From Spirochaetota bacterium (GTDB taxonomy: Bacteria; Spirochaetota; Spirochaetia; Treponematales; UBA12059), in assembly GCA_029565815.1 (NCBI GenBank), contig JAKQNL010000286.1, positions 1 through 5,811 on the forward strand: DNA of 5,811 bases. The letters run 5' to 3'. The notes beneath the pieces were generated by a model, which had not been told where the DNA came from, ran no database searches, and saw only the letters and a list, made by a program, of their open reading frames with translations. The translations under genes and the position numbers were made by a program. This document shows, in pieces, positions 1-5,811 of the stretch. Within the stretch, counting starts at the first letter, position 1; every line of letters starts with the position of its first letter.

Positions 1-341
1 AAAGCCCCATCGATGGCCACGATCGCATGCACGCCGGGGTGGACATGGCCGCTCCGAGCGGTACCGATGTGCTTGCAGCGCGGGCTGGCACCGTAAGCGC
101 AACCGGTATAGACAGCGCACTTGGACTTTATGTCATCATATCCCACGAAGGAAACTGGCGCACCGTGTATGGCCATTTATCCGCTGTAAATGTCGAGTTG
201 AACCAATTGGTTCTTTCGGGTACAATCATTGGCGCGGTAGGCTCCACGGGTTTGTCCACCGGTCCGCATCTGCATTTTGAGATACGGTCCGGAGGCTCTA
301 CCAGGGATCCATCTAGCTACATACCCGGAATGGCACCATGA
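1..341 (+). CDS. M23 family (LytM-type) metallopeptidase, 5' end missing
   Basis: This is the C-terminal catalytic domain of a zinc peptidase that cuts peptide cross-links in peptidoglycan, or of a non-catalytic relative that activates amidases. The reading frame is open from base 3, so the gene starts outside the window. The domain is nearly complete: HAGVD (30-44) supplies a zinc-binding His and Asp, YGHL (168-179) carries the conserved middle His, and HLHFE (267-281) supplies the last zinc ligand. All metal-site residues are present, so an active enzyme is expected rather than an EnvC/NlpD-like degenerate regulator. The text between follows the family pattern (APSGTDV, then GSTGLSTG before HLHFE). 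The protein ends soon after the domain, as is usual. By family it should act in the periplasm; the signal peptide or anchor would lie upstream, unseen. Its stop overlaps the next start by four bases (ATGA, 338-341), which implies translational coupling. Family call is very secure; the physiological role is not. Confidence 0.93.
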   Translation, partial: SPIDGHDRMHAGVDMAAPSGTDVLAARAGTVSATGIDSALGLYVIISHEGNWRTVYGHLSAVNVELNQLVLSGTIIGAVGSTGLSTGPHLHFEIRSGGSTRDPSSYIPGMAP

Positions 342-1321
342 ACCGACGGACAGTACTGCTAGCTTTGTGCTTTATTATTTTCGCATCCCAGGTTCCGGCC
401 GACGGCCTGCGCACGGCGATTGCGGCTACGGTGGTACTGGACGCATCCCGCCCGGAAACAGTCGTAACATTGCGCTACAACGAAGCCGTTGGCGTGTTTT
501 TACCCACCGATCAGCTGTTCATCAAAGGCGTCGAGTTTGAGCTGCGCATACCCTCGGCGGCTAAAGGTTCCGAGTCCAGTATCCAGTGGGCGCTGTATTC
601 CGGTGTATCGCCGGCTCCTTCCTTGGAACAGGTGGAATATGACACGACTGTCGTTGCCATGCAGGTGCTTCCGTCACGTGTGTCGCTTATCCTCAAAGTG
701 CCGGTACTCGATCGCCATGATTTGCGCAGTGACGCTTTTGCCACCGTTATCCCAAAGGTGATAAAAGCGAGCGGCTTTCCGGTTTTGTTCAAGCTGTCCG
801 GTTTGGGCAAAGGTTTTACCGCTGCCCTTGAAAAAGCCGACTTCAAACTGATTATACGCCCCATCATCGGTGACGAAGGCGGCATACGCCTCAACTATCT
901 GTTCCCCGAAGGTGGGGACAAAGCACCCGTTTCGGTCTTTCTGGACGACAGGCGCGTGGATGATCCGTCCGGCGTCATCGTGGCCAGAAAAGGTTTGCGC
1001 CTCTTGCGTGTCAGCGCTCCGGGCTATCGCGAGGAAGTCCTGTCGCTAGACATAAGCGCTGGCCGGATTAGCCCGGTCAGCATAAGCCTGTATCCGGACG
1101 TTCCCCGTGTAAGCTTTCAGGCACCCGCCGGCACGGTCATAACCTTGGACGGTCAGCCTGTTAGCCCGGACCAGATGACCGCTTTGGCGCTTGAGCCAGG
1201 TGAACATACGGTAACCTGCCGCATCGGGGATTACACCATGACCAGAAAGTTCACCGCGCTCCGCGGAAAAGTCTACACCGTGGTGCTGTCCGTGGACTTG
1301 AACGTAAGTTCGCAACCTTAA
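338..1321 (+). CDS. Exported protein with two C-terminal PEGA-like repeats, function unknown
   Basis: I do not recognise a named family for the whole 327-residue protein. The N-terminus looks like a signal peptide: basic MNRR, a hydrophobic core at about residues 6-17 and a possible signal peptidase I site after VPA (residue 21), so it is probably periplasmic or surface-exposed. Residues 30-175 are a beta-rich region alternating hydrophobic and polar residues. Residues 197-252 and 256-320 look like two PEGA-type repeats: each has a strand with a short turn (FLDDRRV, then TLDGQPV), a later glycine-rich turn (RKGLRLLRVSAPGY, then EPGEHTVTCRIGDY) and a closing hydrophobic strand. PEGA domains are small beta folds common in surface proteins. 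The start is set by the signal peptide and the four-base overlap with the M23 gene; only a weak GGA precedes it, so translation probably depends on coupling. Inference: an envelope partner of the peptidase. The coding call is secure; the PEGA assignment is moderate. Confidence 0.85.
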   Translation: MNRRTVLLALCFIIFASQVPADGLRTAIAATVVLDASRPETVVTLRYNEAVGVFLPTDQLFIKGVEFELRIPSAAKGSESSIQWALYSGVSPAPSLEQVEYDTTVVAMQVLPSRVSLILKVPVLDRHDLRSDAFATVIPKVIKASGFPVLFKLSGLGKGFTAALEKADFKLIIRPIIGDEGGIRLNYLFPEGGDKAPVSVFLDDRRVDDPSGVIVARKGLRLLRVSAPGYREEVLSLDISAGRISPVSISLYPDVPRVSFQAPAGTVITLDGQPVSPDQMTALALEPGEHTVTCRIGDYTMTRKFTALRGKVYTVVLSVDLNVSSQP

Positions 1322-1325
1322 AGCT

Positions 1326-2114
1326 ATGGCCCAACTAAACCTTGCATCATGGAACGTAAACGGAATACGCGCTGCTTCTGGAAAAGGCTTTTTTGAGTGG
1401 CTTAAGGAAACTTCACCCGATGCCGCATGCATACAGGAAACCAAGGCAGACCCATCCCAGCTGACCAAGGAATTTTTCCAGGCAACGGATGGGCAGGGCA
1501 GGGCCTACCATGCGTATTGGGCAAGTGCGAAACGCCGCGGCTATTCCGGTGTCGCTATCTACACACGCATAGAACCAAAAAGCGTGCGCGTGCTTGGCGT
1601 AGACGAGTATGACGATGAAGGACGCTACCTGGAAGCGGACCTTGGCGACATAGTGCTTGCTTCTGCTTATTTCCCAAACAGCCAGGAAGCAGGCGCGCGC
1701 TTATCGTACAAACTGGGTTTTTGTAATGCGGTGCAAGCTCGTCTTGATGAACTAAAGGCTGCCGGCCGGCATGTTGTATTGTCCGGCGACTACAACATAG
1801 CGCATCAAAGCATAGACCTTTCGCACCCCAAGGCAAACGAGGGTAACCCGGGTTACCTGCCGGAGGAACGCGCGTGGCTGGATGATTTTTTACAGGCTGG
1901 CTATACCGATACGTTTAGGCACTTGCATCCGGGGCAAGGCGGGCACTACAGCTGGTGGAGCTACCGCATGCGCGCCCGCGAAAAGGATATAGGCTGGCGG
2001 CTCGATTACCATTGCGTGAACGATGGGCTTCTGTCCGCACTTACAAGAGCAGCCATTTCTAAAAGCGTTATGGGCTCGGACCATTGCCCGGTAACCATAG
2101 CACTGGAACTGTAG
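1326..2114 (+). CDS. xth: Exodeoxyribonuclease III (AP endonuclease, APE1/ExoIII family)
   Basis: This is a cytoplasmic Mg-dependent repair nuclease that cuts DNA 5' of abasic sites and trims 3' blocking groups in base-excision repair. The 262 residues are full length for the family and all hallmark motifs occur in order: SWNVNGIRA (8-16), QETK with metal-binding Glu38, GYSGVAIYT (72-80), the catalytic Tyr in SAYFPN (Tyr115), SGDYNIAH with Asp155 and Asn157, the GWRLDY block with Asp227, and SDH (251-253) as the catalytic Asp-His pair. The GYSGVA form and the WWSYR block place it in the usual bacterial ExoIII/ExoA group. The ATG at 1326 gives the normal short N-terminus before the first strand. 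It lies four bases after the preceding stop, and I see no Shine-Dalgarno match, so reinitiation or coupling is likely. The symbol could equally be xthA or exoA depending on lineage. Confidence 0.96.
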   Translation: MAQLNLASWNVNGIRAASGKGFFEWLKETSPDAACIQETKADPSQLTKEFFQATDGQGRAYHAYWASAKRRGYSGVAIYTRIEPKSVRVLGVDEYDDEGRYLEADLGDIVLASAYFPNSQEAGARLSYKLGFCNAVQARLDELKAAGRHVVLSGDYNIAHQSIDLSHPKANEGNPGYLPEERAWLDDFLQAGYTDTFRHLHPGQGGHYSWWSYRMRAREKDIGWRLDYHCVNDGLLSALTRAAISKSVMGSDHCPVTIALEL

Positions 2115-2138
2115 TTTTTTTCATGAAACTGCGCCTGT

Positions 2139-2144
2139 AAGGAG
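2139..2144 (+). promoter_or_regulatory. Ribosome binding site for the rhomboid gene
   Basis: AAGGAG lies five bases before the ATG at 2150 and fixes that start. It is a near-consensus Shine-Dalgarno sequence, unlike the absent one before the upstream exonuclease gene, so this gene can be translated independently of its neighbour. Confidence 0.8.
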
Positions 2145-2149
2145 CATGT

Positions 2150-2707
2150 ATGACTATCAAGTATAACGCCCCGCTAACGCTCACTTTTACGCTGCTGTGC
2201 GGCGCCGTATTGCTTTTGGATATGGTGGTTCCCGGGCTGGTGGAAAATTGGTTTTCCGTACCCGGCCGTGGAGGCTTTGAGGCCGGATCGTTTCAGTCCT
2301 ATGTGCGCCTTTTTTCCCATATATTTGGCCATGCGGACCTGAACCACTTTTTGTCTAATTTTTCTTTCATACTGCTTTTGGGCCCGATACTGGAAACCAA
2401 CTACGGTTCCGCCGGCTTAAGCATCATGATAGTGATTACCGCCGTAGTTACCGGCCTACTGAACGTGCTTTTGTTCTCTACCGGTCTTATGGGAGCTTCG
2501 GGCATAGTGTTCATGATGATTTTGCTGTCATCGTTCACCAACTTTGGTAAGGGTGAAGTTCCTATTACGTTTATTCTGGTGCTCGTGCTGTATCTTGGAC
2601 GCGAGGTGGTGAACGCGTTTACCGCAAACGATATTTCCGAATTCGGCCATATTATAGGCGGACTGTGCGGCAGCGTCTTCGGCTATCTAAAACCGGCAAA
2701 ACGATAA
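2150..2707 (+). CDS. Rhomboid family intramembrane serine protease
   Basis: This 185-residue inner-membrane protein matches the six-helix core of bacterial rhomboids, which cleave transmembrane segments of other proteins inside the lipid bilayer. Hydrophobic stretches lie at about 8-28, 66-83, 88-110, 113-128, 137-152 and 165-180. The catalytic dyad is intact: Ser117 in GASG (115-118) and His167 in the last helix (FGHIIGG). The second-helix signature is also present, with His66 and Asn70 in NHFLSN expected to form the oxyanion site, followed by a Gly and Glu (ILLLGPILE). By family comparison the residues correspond to E. coli GlpG His150, Asn154, Ser201 and His254. There is no extra cytosolic domain and no seventh helix, so this is a minimal rhomboid. 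The substrate cannot be told from sequence. It follows the exonuclease gene by 35 bases and is followed by an intergenic inverted repeat, so it may be the last gene of the left-hand transcript. Confidence 0.93.
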   Translation: MTIKYNAPLTLTFTLLCGAVLLLDMVVPGLVENWFSVPGRGGFEAGSFQSYVRLFSHIFGHADLNHFLSNFSFILLLGPILETNYGSAGLSIMIVITAVVTGLLNVLLFSTGLMGASGIVFMMILLSSFTNFGKGEVPITFILVLVLYLGREVVNAFTANDISEFGHIIGGLCGSVFGYLKPAKR

Positions 2708-2716
2708 GCGCCGGTT

Positions 2717-2745
2717 CAAGCGCAAGACAGAGCCTTCTGCGCTTG
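2717..2745 (+). repeat. Inverted repeat / hairpin after the rhomboid gene
   Basis: CAAGCGCA (2717-2724) and TGCGCTTG (2738-2745) are perfect reverse complements separated by 13 bases. An alternative shifted pairing, CGCAAG (2721-2726) with CTTGCG (2742-2747), is also possible. Only a short TTT follows at 2748-2750, so it is a poor intrinsic terminator; it could be a weak terminator, an mRNA 3'-end hairpin or a DNA-binding operator. The right arm overlaps the candidate -35 of the next gene. Confidence 0.55.
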
Positions 2746-2770
2746 CGTTTACATTCCTATGGACTATACT
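2743..2770 (+). promoter_or_regulatory. Candidate sigma-70-type promoter for the PIN-PhoH gene
   Basis: TTGCGT (2743-2748) and TATACT (2765-2770) are separated by 16 bases. The -10 matches five of six consensus positions; the -35 keeps only the TTG core. Transcription would start near 2777 and give a leader of roughly 38 bases to the ATG at 2815. This is inferred from sequence pattern only. Confidence 0.45.
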
Positions 2771-2804
2771 GGAAACGGCGCTTTGATTGTGCGCATCCAG
2801 ACAC

Positions 2805-2810
2805 AGGAGG
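2805..2810 (+). promoter_or_regulatory. Ribosome binding site deciding the PIN-PhoH start
   Basis: AGGAGG, a full Shine-Dalgarno core, sits four bases before the ATG at 2815. The frame stays open upstream to an ATG at 2665 inside the rhomboid gene, but that start has no such site and its extra 50 residues (basic, low-similarity) precede the true PIN domain start. The 2815 start is therefore preferred. Confidence 0.8.
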
Positions 2811-2814
2811 CGTA

Positions 2815-4119
2815 ATGACTGACATACGGGACCAGGTAAAGGCATTCGTAATCGACACCAACGTTCTGATACACTATCCGGAAGCGATCATGTCCTTCAA
2901 GGACAACGAGATCGTGCTGCCGCTTCAGGTGCTTGAAGAGCTTGACGGCCTAAAAACCTATCCCGATCAGCGTGGCAAAAGCGCGCGCGAGGCCATACGC
3001 TTTCTGGACAAGATAGCAGGCAAAGGCAATCTGAATTCCGGCGTCAAACTGGACAACGGCTCAACCCTTCGGGTGTCGCTTGCGCAGCCGCGCAGCATGC
3101 CTGTTGGCCTGGATGCTATGAAAAACGACAACGCGATTATCCTGTGCGCGTACCAGCTTCAGGAAGAAGGCCGCCAGGTGTTCTTCGTGTCCAAGGACAT
3201 AAACGCCCGCGTCAAAGCCACCGCCTTGGGCTTACGCGCTGTGGATTACGAAAAGCAAAAGGTTGATATAGCTTCGCTGTATACCGGCGTGATCGAGTCC
3301 GACGTGCCGGCCGACCAGATTGCTCAGTTGGACGGCACTGGGGAATTGCCCTGGCGCGAGCCGCTTAAAGCAAACCAGTTTGCCGTCCTTCGTTCCGGCG
3401 GACAAGACAGGCTTGCCCGCTGGGATCCAGCCATCGGCGCGCTCCGTGCCGTAACACAGGACCTGGGTTCTATTTCCGGAATCAGTCCGCTCAATGCACG
3501 GCAACGCGTTGCTTTGGAACTCCTTATGGACGACAGCCTTAACCTTGTTACCCTTGTGGGCAAGGCGGGCACGGGTAAAACCCTTTTGGCCATCGCGGTC
3601 GGACTACGCAAAGTATTCGATGAAAAACGATATACCCGCATGCTGGTGTCCCGGCCCGTGGTGCCTGTGGGCAAGGACATAGGCTTTTTGCCCGGCGAGA
3701 AGCAAGCGAAGATGTCCGCCTGGATGCAGCCAATTTTTGATAACCTCGAGTACATCATGACGGTACACAAGCGAGACAAGATTAAAAGCGTTGACCAGCT
3801 GGTAAAAGACAAATTCATCGAGATAGAAGCCCTGTCATACATCCGTGGCCGCTCGCTTCCCAACCAGTTTATCGTGATAGACGAAGCCCAGAACCTTACG
3901 CCCCACGAAATAAAGACCATCGTGTCCCGCGCCGGCGAAGGCTCCAAAGTGGTGCTTACGGGAGACCCCGACCAAATCGACAACATGTACCTGGATGCGA
4001 ATTCCAACGGCCTGTCCTACCTGGTGGACCGCTTCAAGGGCCAGCGTGTGTTTGGCCATGTTACCTTGCAAAAGAGCGAACGCAGCGAATTGGCCGAGCT
4101 TGCATCTATGTTGCTGTAG
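2815..4119 (+). CDS. PIN-PhoH fusion protein (PhoH2/YlaK-type RNase and RNA helicase/ATPase)
   Basis: This 434-residue cytoplasmic protein joins a PIN nuclease domain to a PhoH ATPase domain. PIN (about 8-148): Asp14 in VIDTN, Glu41/Glu42 in VLEELD, Asp105 in KNDN and Asp128 in SKDIN form the acidic metal site, so it looks catalytically intact. A linker with the family's YTG (156-158) leads to PhoH (about 224-434): Walker A GKAGTGKT (249-256), the [16 protein letters not shown] block (280-295), Walker B VIDEAQ (354-359), TGDPDQID (382-389) and a late SERSELAEL segment with the likely arginine finger. Mycobacterial PhoH2, of this architecture, is described as an RNA helicase and sequence-dependent RNase; B. 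subtilis YlaK shares the layout. By analogy the role is ATP-driven RNA unwinding and cleavage. Mycobacterial phoH2 has an upstream antitoxin-like gene (phoAT); I find none in the 107 bases before this start. The name PhoH reflects phosphate-starvation links of relatives and should not be read as function here. Confidence 0.94.
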   Translation: MTDIRDQVKAFVIDTNVLIHYPEAIMSFKDNEIVLPLQVLEELDGLKTYPDQRGKSAREAIRFLDKIAGKGNLNSGVKLDNGSTLRVSLAQPRSMPVGLDAMKNDNAIILCAYQLQEEGRQVFFVSKDINARVKATALGLRAVDYEKQKVDIASLYTGVIESDVPADQIAQLDGTGELPWREPLKANQFAVLRSGGQDRLARWDPAIGALRAVTQDLGSISGISPLNARQRVALELLMDDSLNLVTLVGKAGTGKTLLAIAVGLRKVFDEKRYTRMLVSRPVVPVGKDIGFLPGEKQAKMSAWMQPIFDNLEYIMTVHKRDKIKSVDQLVKDKFIEIEALSYIRGRSLPNQFIVIDEAQNLTPHEIKTIVSRAGEGSKVVLTGDPDQIDNMYLDANSNGLSYLVDRFKGQRVFGHVTLQKSERSELAELASMLL

Positions 4120-4139
4120 CTGTTCATGTGCGCCTAAAT

Positions 4140-4170
4140 GCTTGCCCCCGTGGCCTGTGCGGGTGTAAGC
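4140..4170 (+). repeat. Imperfect hairpin between the PIN-PhoH gene and kbl
   Basis: GCTTGC (4140-4145) can pair with GTAAGC (4165-4170) with one G-T pair. After one C-T mismatch, CCCG (4147-4150) pairs with CGGG (4160-4163) around a nine-base loop. That is ten base pairs, mostly GC. No T-tract follows, so it is not a classical terminator; it may stabilise the upstream 3' end, attenuate transcription or shape the kbl leader. Confidence 0.5.
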
Positions 4171-4178
4171 TAGCTCTG

Positions 4179-4196
4179 TCGGCAGTCATATGCCGA
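4179..4196 (+). repeat. Small perfect hairpin just before the kbl ribosome binding site
   Basis: TCGGCA (4179-4184) and TGCCGA (4191-4196) form a six-base-pair stem around the loop GTCATA. It ends eight bases before the Shine-Dalgarno sequence at 4204, so it could affect ribosome access or be a dyad binding site. A six-base-pair stem can also arise by chance. Confidence 0.4.
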
Positions 4197-4203
4197 GGCA
4201 AAA

Positions 4204-4209
4204 AAGGAG
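4204..4209 (+). promoter_or_regulatory. Ribosome binding site deciding the kbl start
   Basis: AAGGAG, inside an A-rich run, lies eight bases before the ATG at 4218. The frame is open back to an ATG at 4128, but that would add 30 residues (cysteine-rich, unlike the family) and has no such site. The 4218 start also gives the family's normal length. Confidence 0.85.
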
Positions 4210-4217
4210 CCACAGCT

Positions 4218-5411
4218 ATGTATGGACAGATGCAGTCGGAACTGAACGCGAAACTGGCCCAGATAAAGGCCGAAGGGCTTTACAAGAGCGAGCGCGTCAT
4301 CACCACGCCGCAAGGCGCACTCATATCGGTAAAGACGGGCAAGGAAGTCATAAACTTTTGCGCCAACAATTACCTCGGTCTTGCCAACGACGAGTCGGTG
4401 CGCAAGGCGGCTATACAGGCCATGGAAACCTGGGGCTACGGTCTGTCCAGCGTGCGCTTTATCTGCGGCACCCAGGCGCCCCACAAGGAACTGGAAAAAC
4501 GAGTTAGCGAATTTTTGGGGCTGGAAGACACCATACTGTTCAGTTCCTGCTTCGACGCAAACGGCGCTGTGTTCGAGCCGCTGTTAGATCAGGATTGCGC
4601 TATCATTACCGATAGCTTGAATCACGCATCCATCATTGACGGCATACGCCTGTGCAAGGCCGAGCGCTTCATCTACGAGCACAACGATTTCTCCGACCTG
4701 GAAACTAAACTTAAGGCAGCATCCGCAAAGCGCCTGCGCCTGGTGGTCACCGATGGTGTTTTCTCCATGGACGGCGACATAGCAGACCTGAAATCCATCT
4801 GCGATCTGGCGGAAAAATATAACGCCATGGTGATGGTCGACGATTCCCATGCTACCGGCTTTGTTGGCAAAACCGGCCGCGGCACACACGAGCATAACGG
4901 TGTAATTGGTCGTGTCGATATTATAACAACCACATTCGGTAAGGCTTTGGGCGGCGCTTCCGGCGGCTGCATTTCCGGCAAGGCGGAGGTGGTTGAGTTC
5001 CTTCGCCAGAAAGCCAGGCCATACCTGTTCTCCAACACCCTCATGCCGGCAATAGTCGGCGGTACGCTGCGTGTACTGGAGATGCTTGGTTCTTCCACGG
5101 CGCTGCGAGACAAGCTGGAAGCAAACACCAAACGCTTCCGCGACGGCATGACCAAGGCCGGCCTTGATATACGCCCCGGCACGCACCCTATTACCCCGGT
5201 CATGCTGTATGACGAGAAACTGGCCCACGCCATGGCCGACCGCCTCCTGGAAGAAGGCATCTATGTTATCGGTTTCAGTTTCCCAGTAGTGCCGCGCGGC
5301 AAGGCGCGCATCCGTGTGCAGATATCGGCTGCCCACAGCACCGAACAGATAGACAAGGCCATAGCCGCGTTTGCAAAGGTTGGCGCAGAGCTTGGAGCGA
5401 TAAAAAAATAG
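4218..5411 (+). CDS. kbl: Glycine C-acetyltransferase (2-amino-3-ketobutyrate CoA ligase)
   Basis: This cytosolic PLP enzyme of the alpha-oxoamine synthase group interconverts 2-amino-3-ketobutyrate plus CoA with glycine plus acetyl-CoA, the second step of threonine breakdown after threonine dehydrogenase. The 397 residues match the usual length (E. coli Kbl 398). Landmarks: [11 protein letters not shown] (46-56), the [10 protein letters not shown] substrate region (84-93), [10 protein letters not shown] with His136 stacking on PLP, DDSHATG with Asp208 and His211, the Schiff-base lysine Lys242 in TTFGKALGG, and Arg366 near the C-terminus for the substrate carboxylate. These correspond to E. 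coli His138, Asp210, His213, Lys244 and Arg368. Relatives such as BioF and serine palmitoyltransferase share the fold, but the Kbl-like ends and active-site blocks favour Kbl. No threonine dehydrogenase gene lies beside it, so it may work with a distant tdh or in glycine metabolism. It has its own leader and is followed by a strong terminator, so it closes the rightward gene series. Confidence 0.95.
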   Translation: MYGQMQSELNAKLAQIKAEGLYKSERVITTPQGALISVKTGKEVINFCANNYLGLANDESVRKAAIQAMETWGYGLSSVRFICGTQAPHKELEKRVSEFLGLEDTILFSSCFDANGAVFEPLLDQDCAIITDSLNHASIIDGIRLCKAERFIYEHNDFSDLETKLKAASAKRLRLVVTDGVFSMDGDIADLKSICDLAEKYNAMVMVDDSHATGFVGKTGRGTHEHNGVIGRVDIITTTFGKALGGASGGCISGKAEVVEFLRQKARPYLFSNTLMPAIVGGTLRVLEMLGSSTALRDKLEANTKRFRDGMTKAGLDIRPGTHPITPVMLYDEKLAHAMADRLLEEGIYVIGFSFPVVPRGKARIRVQISAAHSTEQIDKAIAAFAKVGAELGAIKK

Positions 5412-5420
5412 CTTGATTGA

Positions 5421-5437
5421 GGGGCGACCTACGCCCT
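5421..5437 (+). repeat. Short hairpin between the kbl stop and the terminator
   Basis: GGGCG (5422-5426) pairs with CGCCC (5432-5436) around a five-base loop, extended by one G-T pair. It has no T-tract and precedes the main terminator by a few bases. It may be incidental or part of the mRNA 3' end. Confidence 0.35.
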
Positions 5438-5444
5438 GCGCTAC

Positions 5445-5481
5445 GATAAAAAAGCCGCCCTGGTGGGGCGGCTTTTTTATC
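5445..5481. terminator. Bidirectional intrinsic terminator between convergent genes
   Basis: Bases 5445-5460 and 5466-5481 are perfect 16-base reverse complements around a five-base loop. The GC-rich core (GCCGCCC/GGGCGGC) is flanked by A6 on the left and T6 on the right, so it serves as a rho-independent terminator on both strands. It sits in the 88-base gap between the kbl stop and the stop of the leftward transporter gene and should end both transcripts. Confidence 0.93.
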
Positions 5482-5499
5482 ACTCTGTGGGAGCTGCAA

Positions 5500-5811
5500 T
5501 TAGAAGGGCAACAGCTTTTTGCCGTGCTTTTCTTCCAGCATCTCGGCCATGGACAGGTACAGGGCCGAAGCGCCGCATGCAATGCCTTCCCAGCCGGCAA
5601 TGCGGCCTATCAGTTCGTTCCCGGTCCAGTCGCGCAGCACCAAGAGCAGGAAGAGCACGTCCAGCGTAACAAAGACAAAGGTAAGCACTTTGCTGGCTTT
5701 GAGCGTGCCTATGGTCATGCCAACAGAGAACAAGCCCCACACCGCCAAAAACCAGCCCATTTCGACTGCGCTCGGTGCGGCCGCAAATCCAAGCTTGGGG
5801 AATACCCAGGT
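5500..5811 (-). CDS. satP: Acetate/succinate transporter, SatP (GPR1/FUN34/YaaH) family, C-terminal half
   Basis: This leftward gene runs off the right edge; 103 codons of its C-terminal half are visible and the frame is open to base 5811. An internal ATG at 5760 is not the start, because the upstream in-frame residues (WVFPKLGFAAAPSAVE) continue the family alignment. The family is a six-helix inner-membrane proton-coupled carrier for acetate and related acids. The visible part resembles the end of E. coli SatP: a helix starting LAVWGLFSVGM, then GTLKASKVL, a hydrophobic helix (FVFVTLDVLFLLLVL), then GWEGIACGASALYLSMAEMLEE and a terminal LLPF where E. coli has VLPIGESH. The N-terminal NPAPLG motif expected for the family lies outside the window. 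It converges on kbl with a shared terminator, so the two are not co-transcribed. The symbol is by family resemblance; whether it moves acetate, succinate or both cannot be told. Confidence 0.88.
   Translation of the reverse strand, partial: TWVFPKLGFAAAPSAVEMGWFLAVWGLFSVGMTIGTLKASKVLTFVFVTLDVLFLLLVLRDWTGNELIGRIAGWEGIACGASALYLSMAEMLEEKHGKKLLPF

Noticed and set aside
338..370. Possible lipoprotein signal (Cys11) in the PEGA-like protein
   Set aside because: The cysteine follows LAL inside the hydrophobic core and after only ten residues; Leu at -1 does not fit the lipobox. A signal peptidase I site near residue 21 fits better.
2113..2130. AGTTT/AAACT hairpin around a T7 run after the exonuclease III stop, as a terminator
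   Set aside because: The stem is short and AT-rich, and the T run sits in the stem and loop rather than after a GC-rich stem, so termination is unlikely.
2665..2814. A 50-residue N-terminal extension of the PIN-PhoH protein
   Set aside because: It would overlap the rhomboid 3' end and run through the inverted repeat and candidate promoter. The ATG at 2815 has AGGAGG just upstream and gives the normal PIN start.
3324..4007. A 227-codon open frame on the minus strand inside the PIN-PhoH gene
   Set aside because: It is opposite conserved Walker-motif coding sequence, has no ribosome binding site that I can see and no recognisable domain.
4128..4217. A 30-residue N-terminal extension of Kbl
   Set aside because: It runs through both leader hairpins and lacks a Shine-Dalgarno site. 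The 4218 start has AAGGAG and gives the family's normal length.
4120..4217. Possible glycine riboswitch before kbl
   Set aside because: A glycine-related gene made this worth checking, but the leader is short and I do not see the conserved glycine aptamer core; only two simple hairpins are visible.
4584..5600. A 338-codon open frame on the minus strand across kbl and the terminator
   Set aside because: It lies opposite a complete, motif-rich kbl gene, runs through the terminator hairpin and into satP, and its translation has no recognisable domain. It is a by-product of codon bias.

Overview
The window looks like ordinary chromosomal DNA from a diderm (Gram-negative-type) bacterium of moderate GC content. 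There are no mobile-element genes, phage genes, CRISPR arrays, tRNAs or rRNAs. It contains five genes read left to right (the first cut by the left edge), then a strong two-way terminator, then one gene read right to left and cut by the right edge. An M23 peptidase beside a PEGA-like exported protein, a PIN-PhoH fusion and heavy use of the isoleucine codon ATA would fit a spirochaete (Treponema or Spirochaeta group). That placement is inference, about 0.4; Fibrobacter-like or Bacteroidetes-like lineages are not excluded.

Positions 1-1321 form an envelope pair: the C-terminal part of an M23 (LytM-type) peptidoglycan peptidase, then a signal-peptide-bearing protein with two PEGA-like beta repeats at its C-terminus. 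The two genes overlap by four bases (ATGA), so they are almost certainly co-translated. Positions 1326-2114 hold exodeoxyribonuclease III (DNA base-excision repair), four bases after the previous stop and without a visible Shine-Dalgarno sequence, so it probably belongs to the same transcript. Positions 2150-2707 encode a compact rhomboid intramembrane serine protease with both catalytic residues present and a good ribosome binding site.

A 107-base gap follows, with an inverted repeat and a plausible sigma-70-type promoter. Next comes a PIN-PhoH protein (2815-4119), a predicted RNase domain fused to a predicted RNA helicase/ATPase. A further 98-base leader with two hairpins precedes a glycine C-acetyltransferase gene (kbl, 4218-5411), whose product is a PLP enzyme linking glycine, acetyl-CoA and 2-amino-3-ketobutyrate. 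A perfect 16-bp inverted repeat (5445-5481) with A and T tracts ends kbl and also the convergent gene beyond it. That gene is the C-terminal half of an acetate/succinate transporter of the SatP (GPR1/FUN34/YaaH) family.

The genes do not form one evident pathway; the rightward series reads as housekeeping genes (wall remodelling, DNA repair, membrane proteolysis, RNA metabolism, amino-acid catabolism). I see no convincing new biological system. The least explained items are the PEGA-like partner of the M23 peptidase and the structured intergenic regions before the PIN-PhoH and kbl genes.
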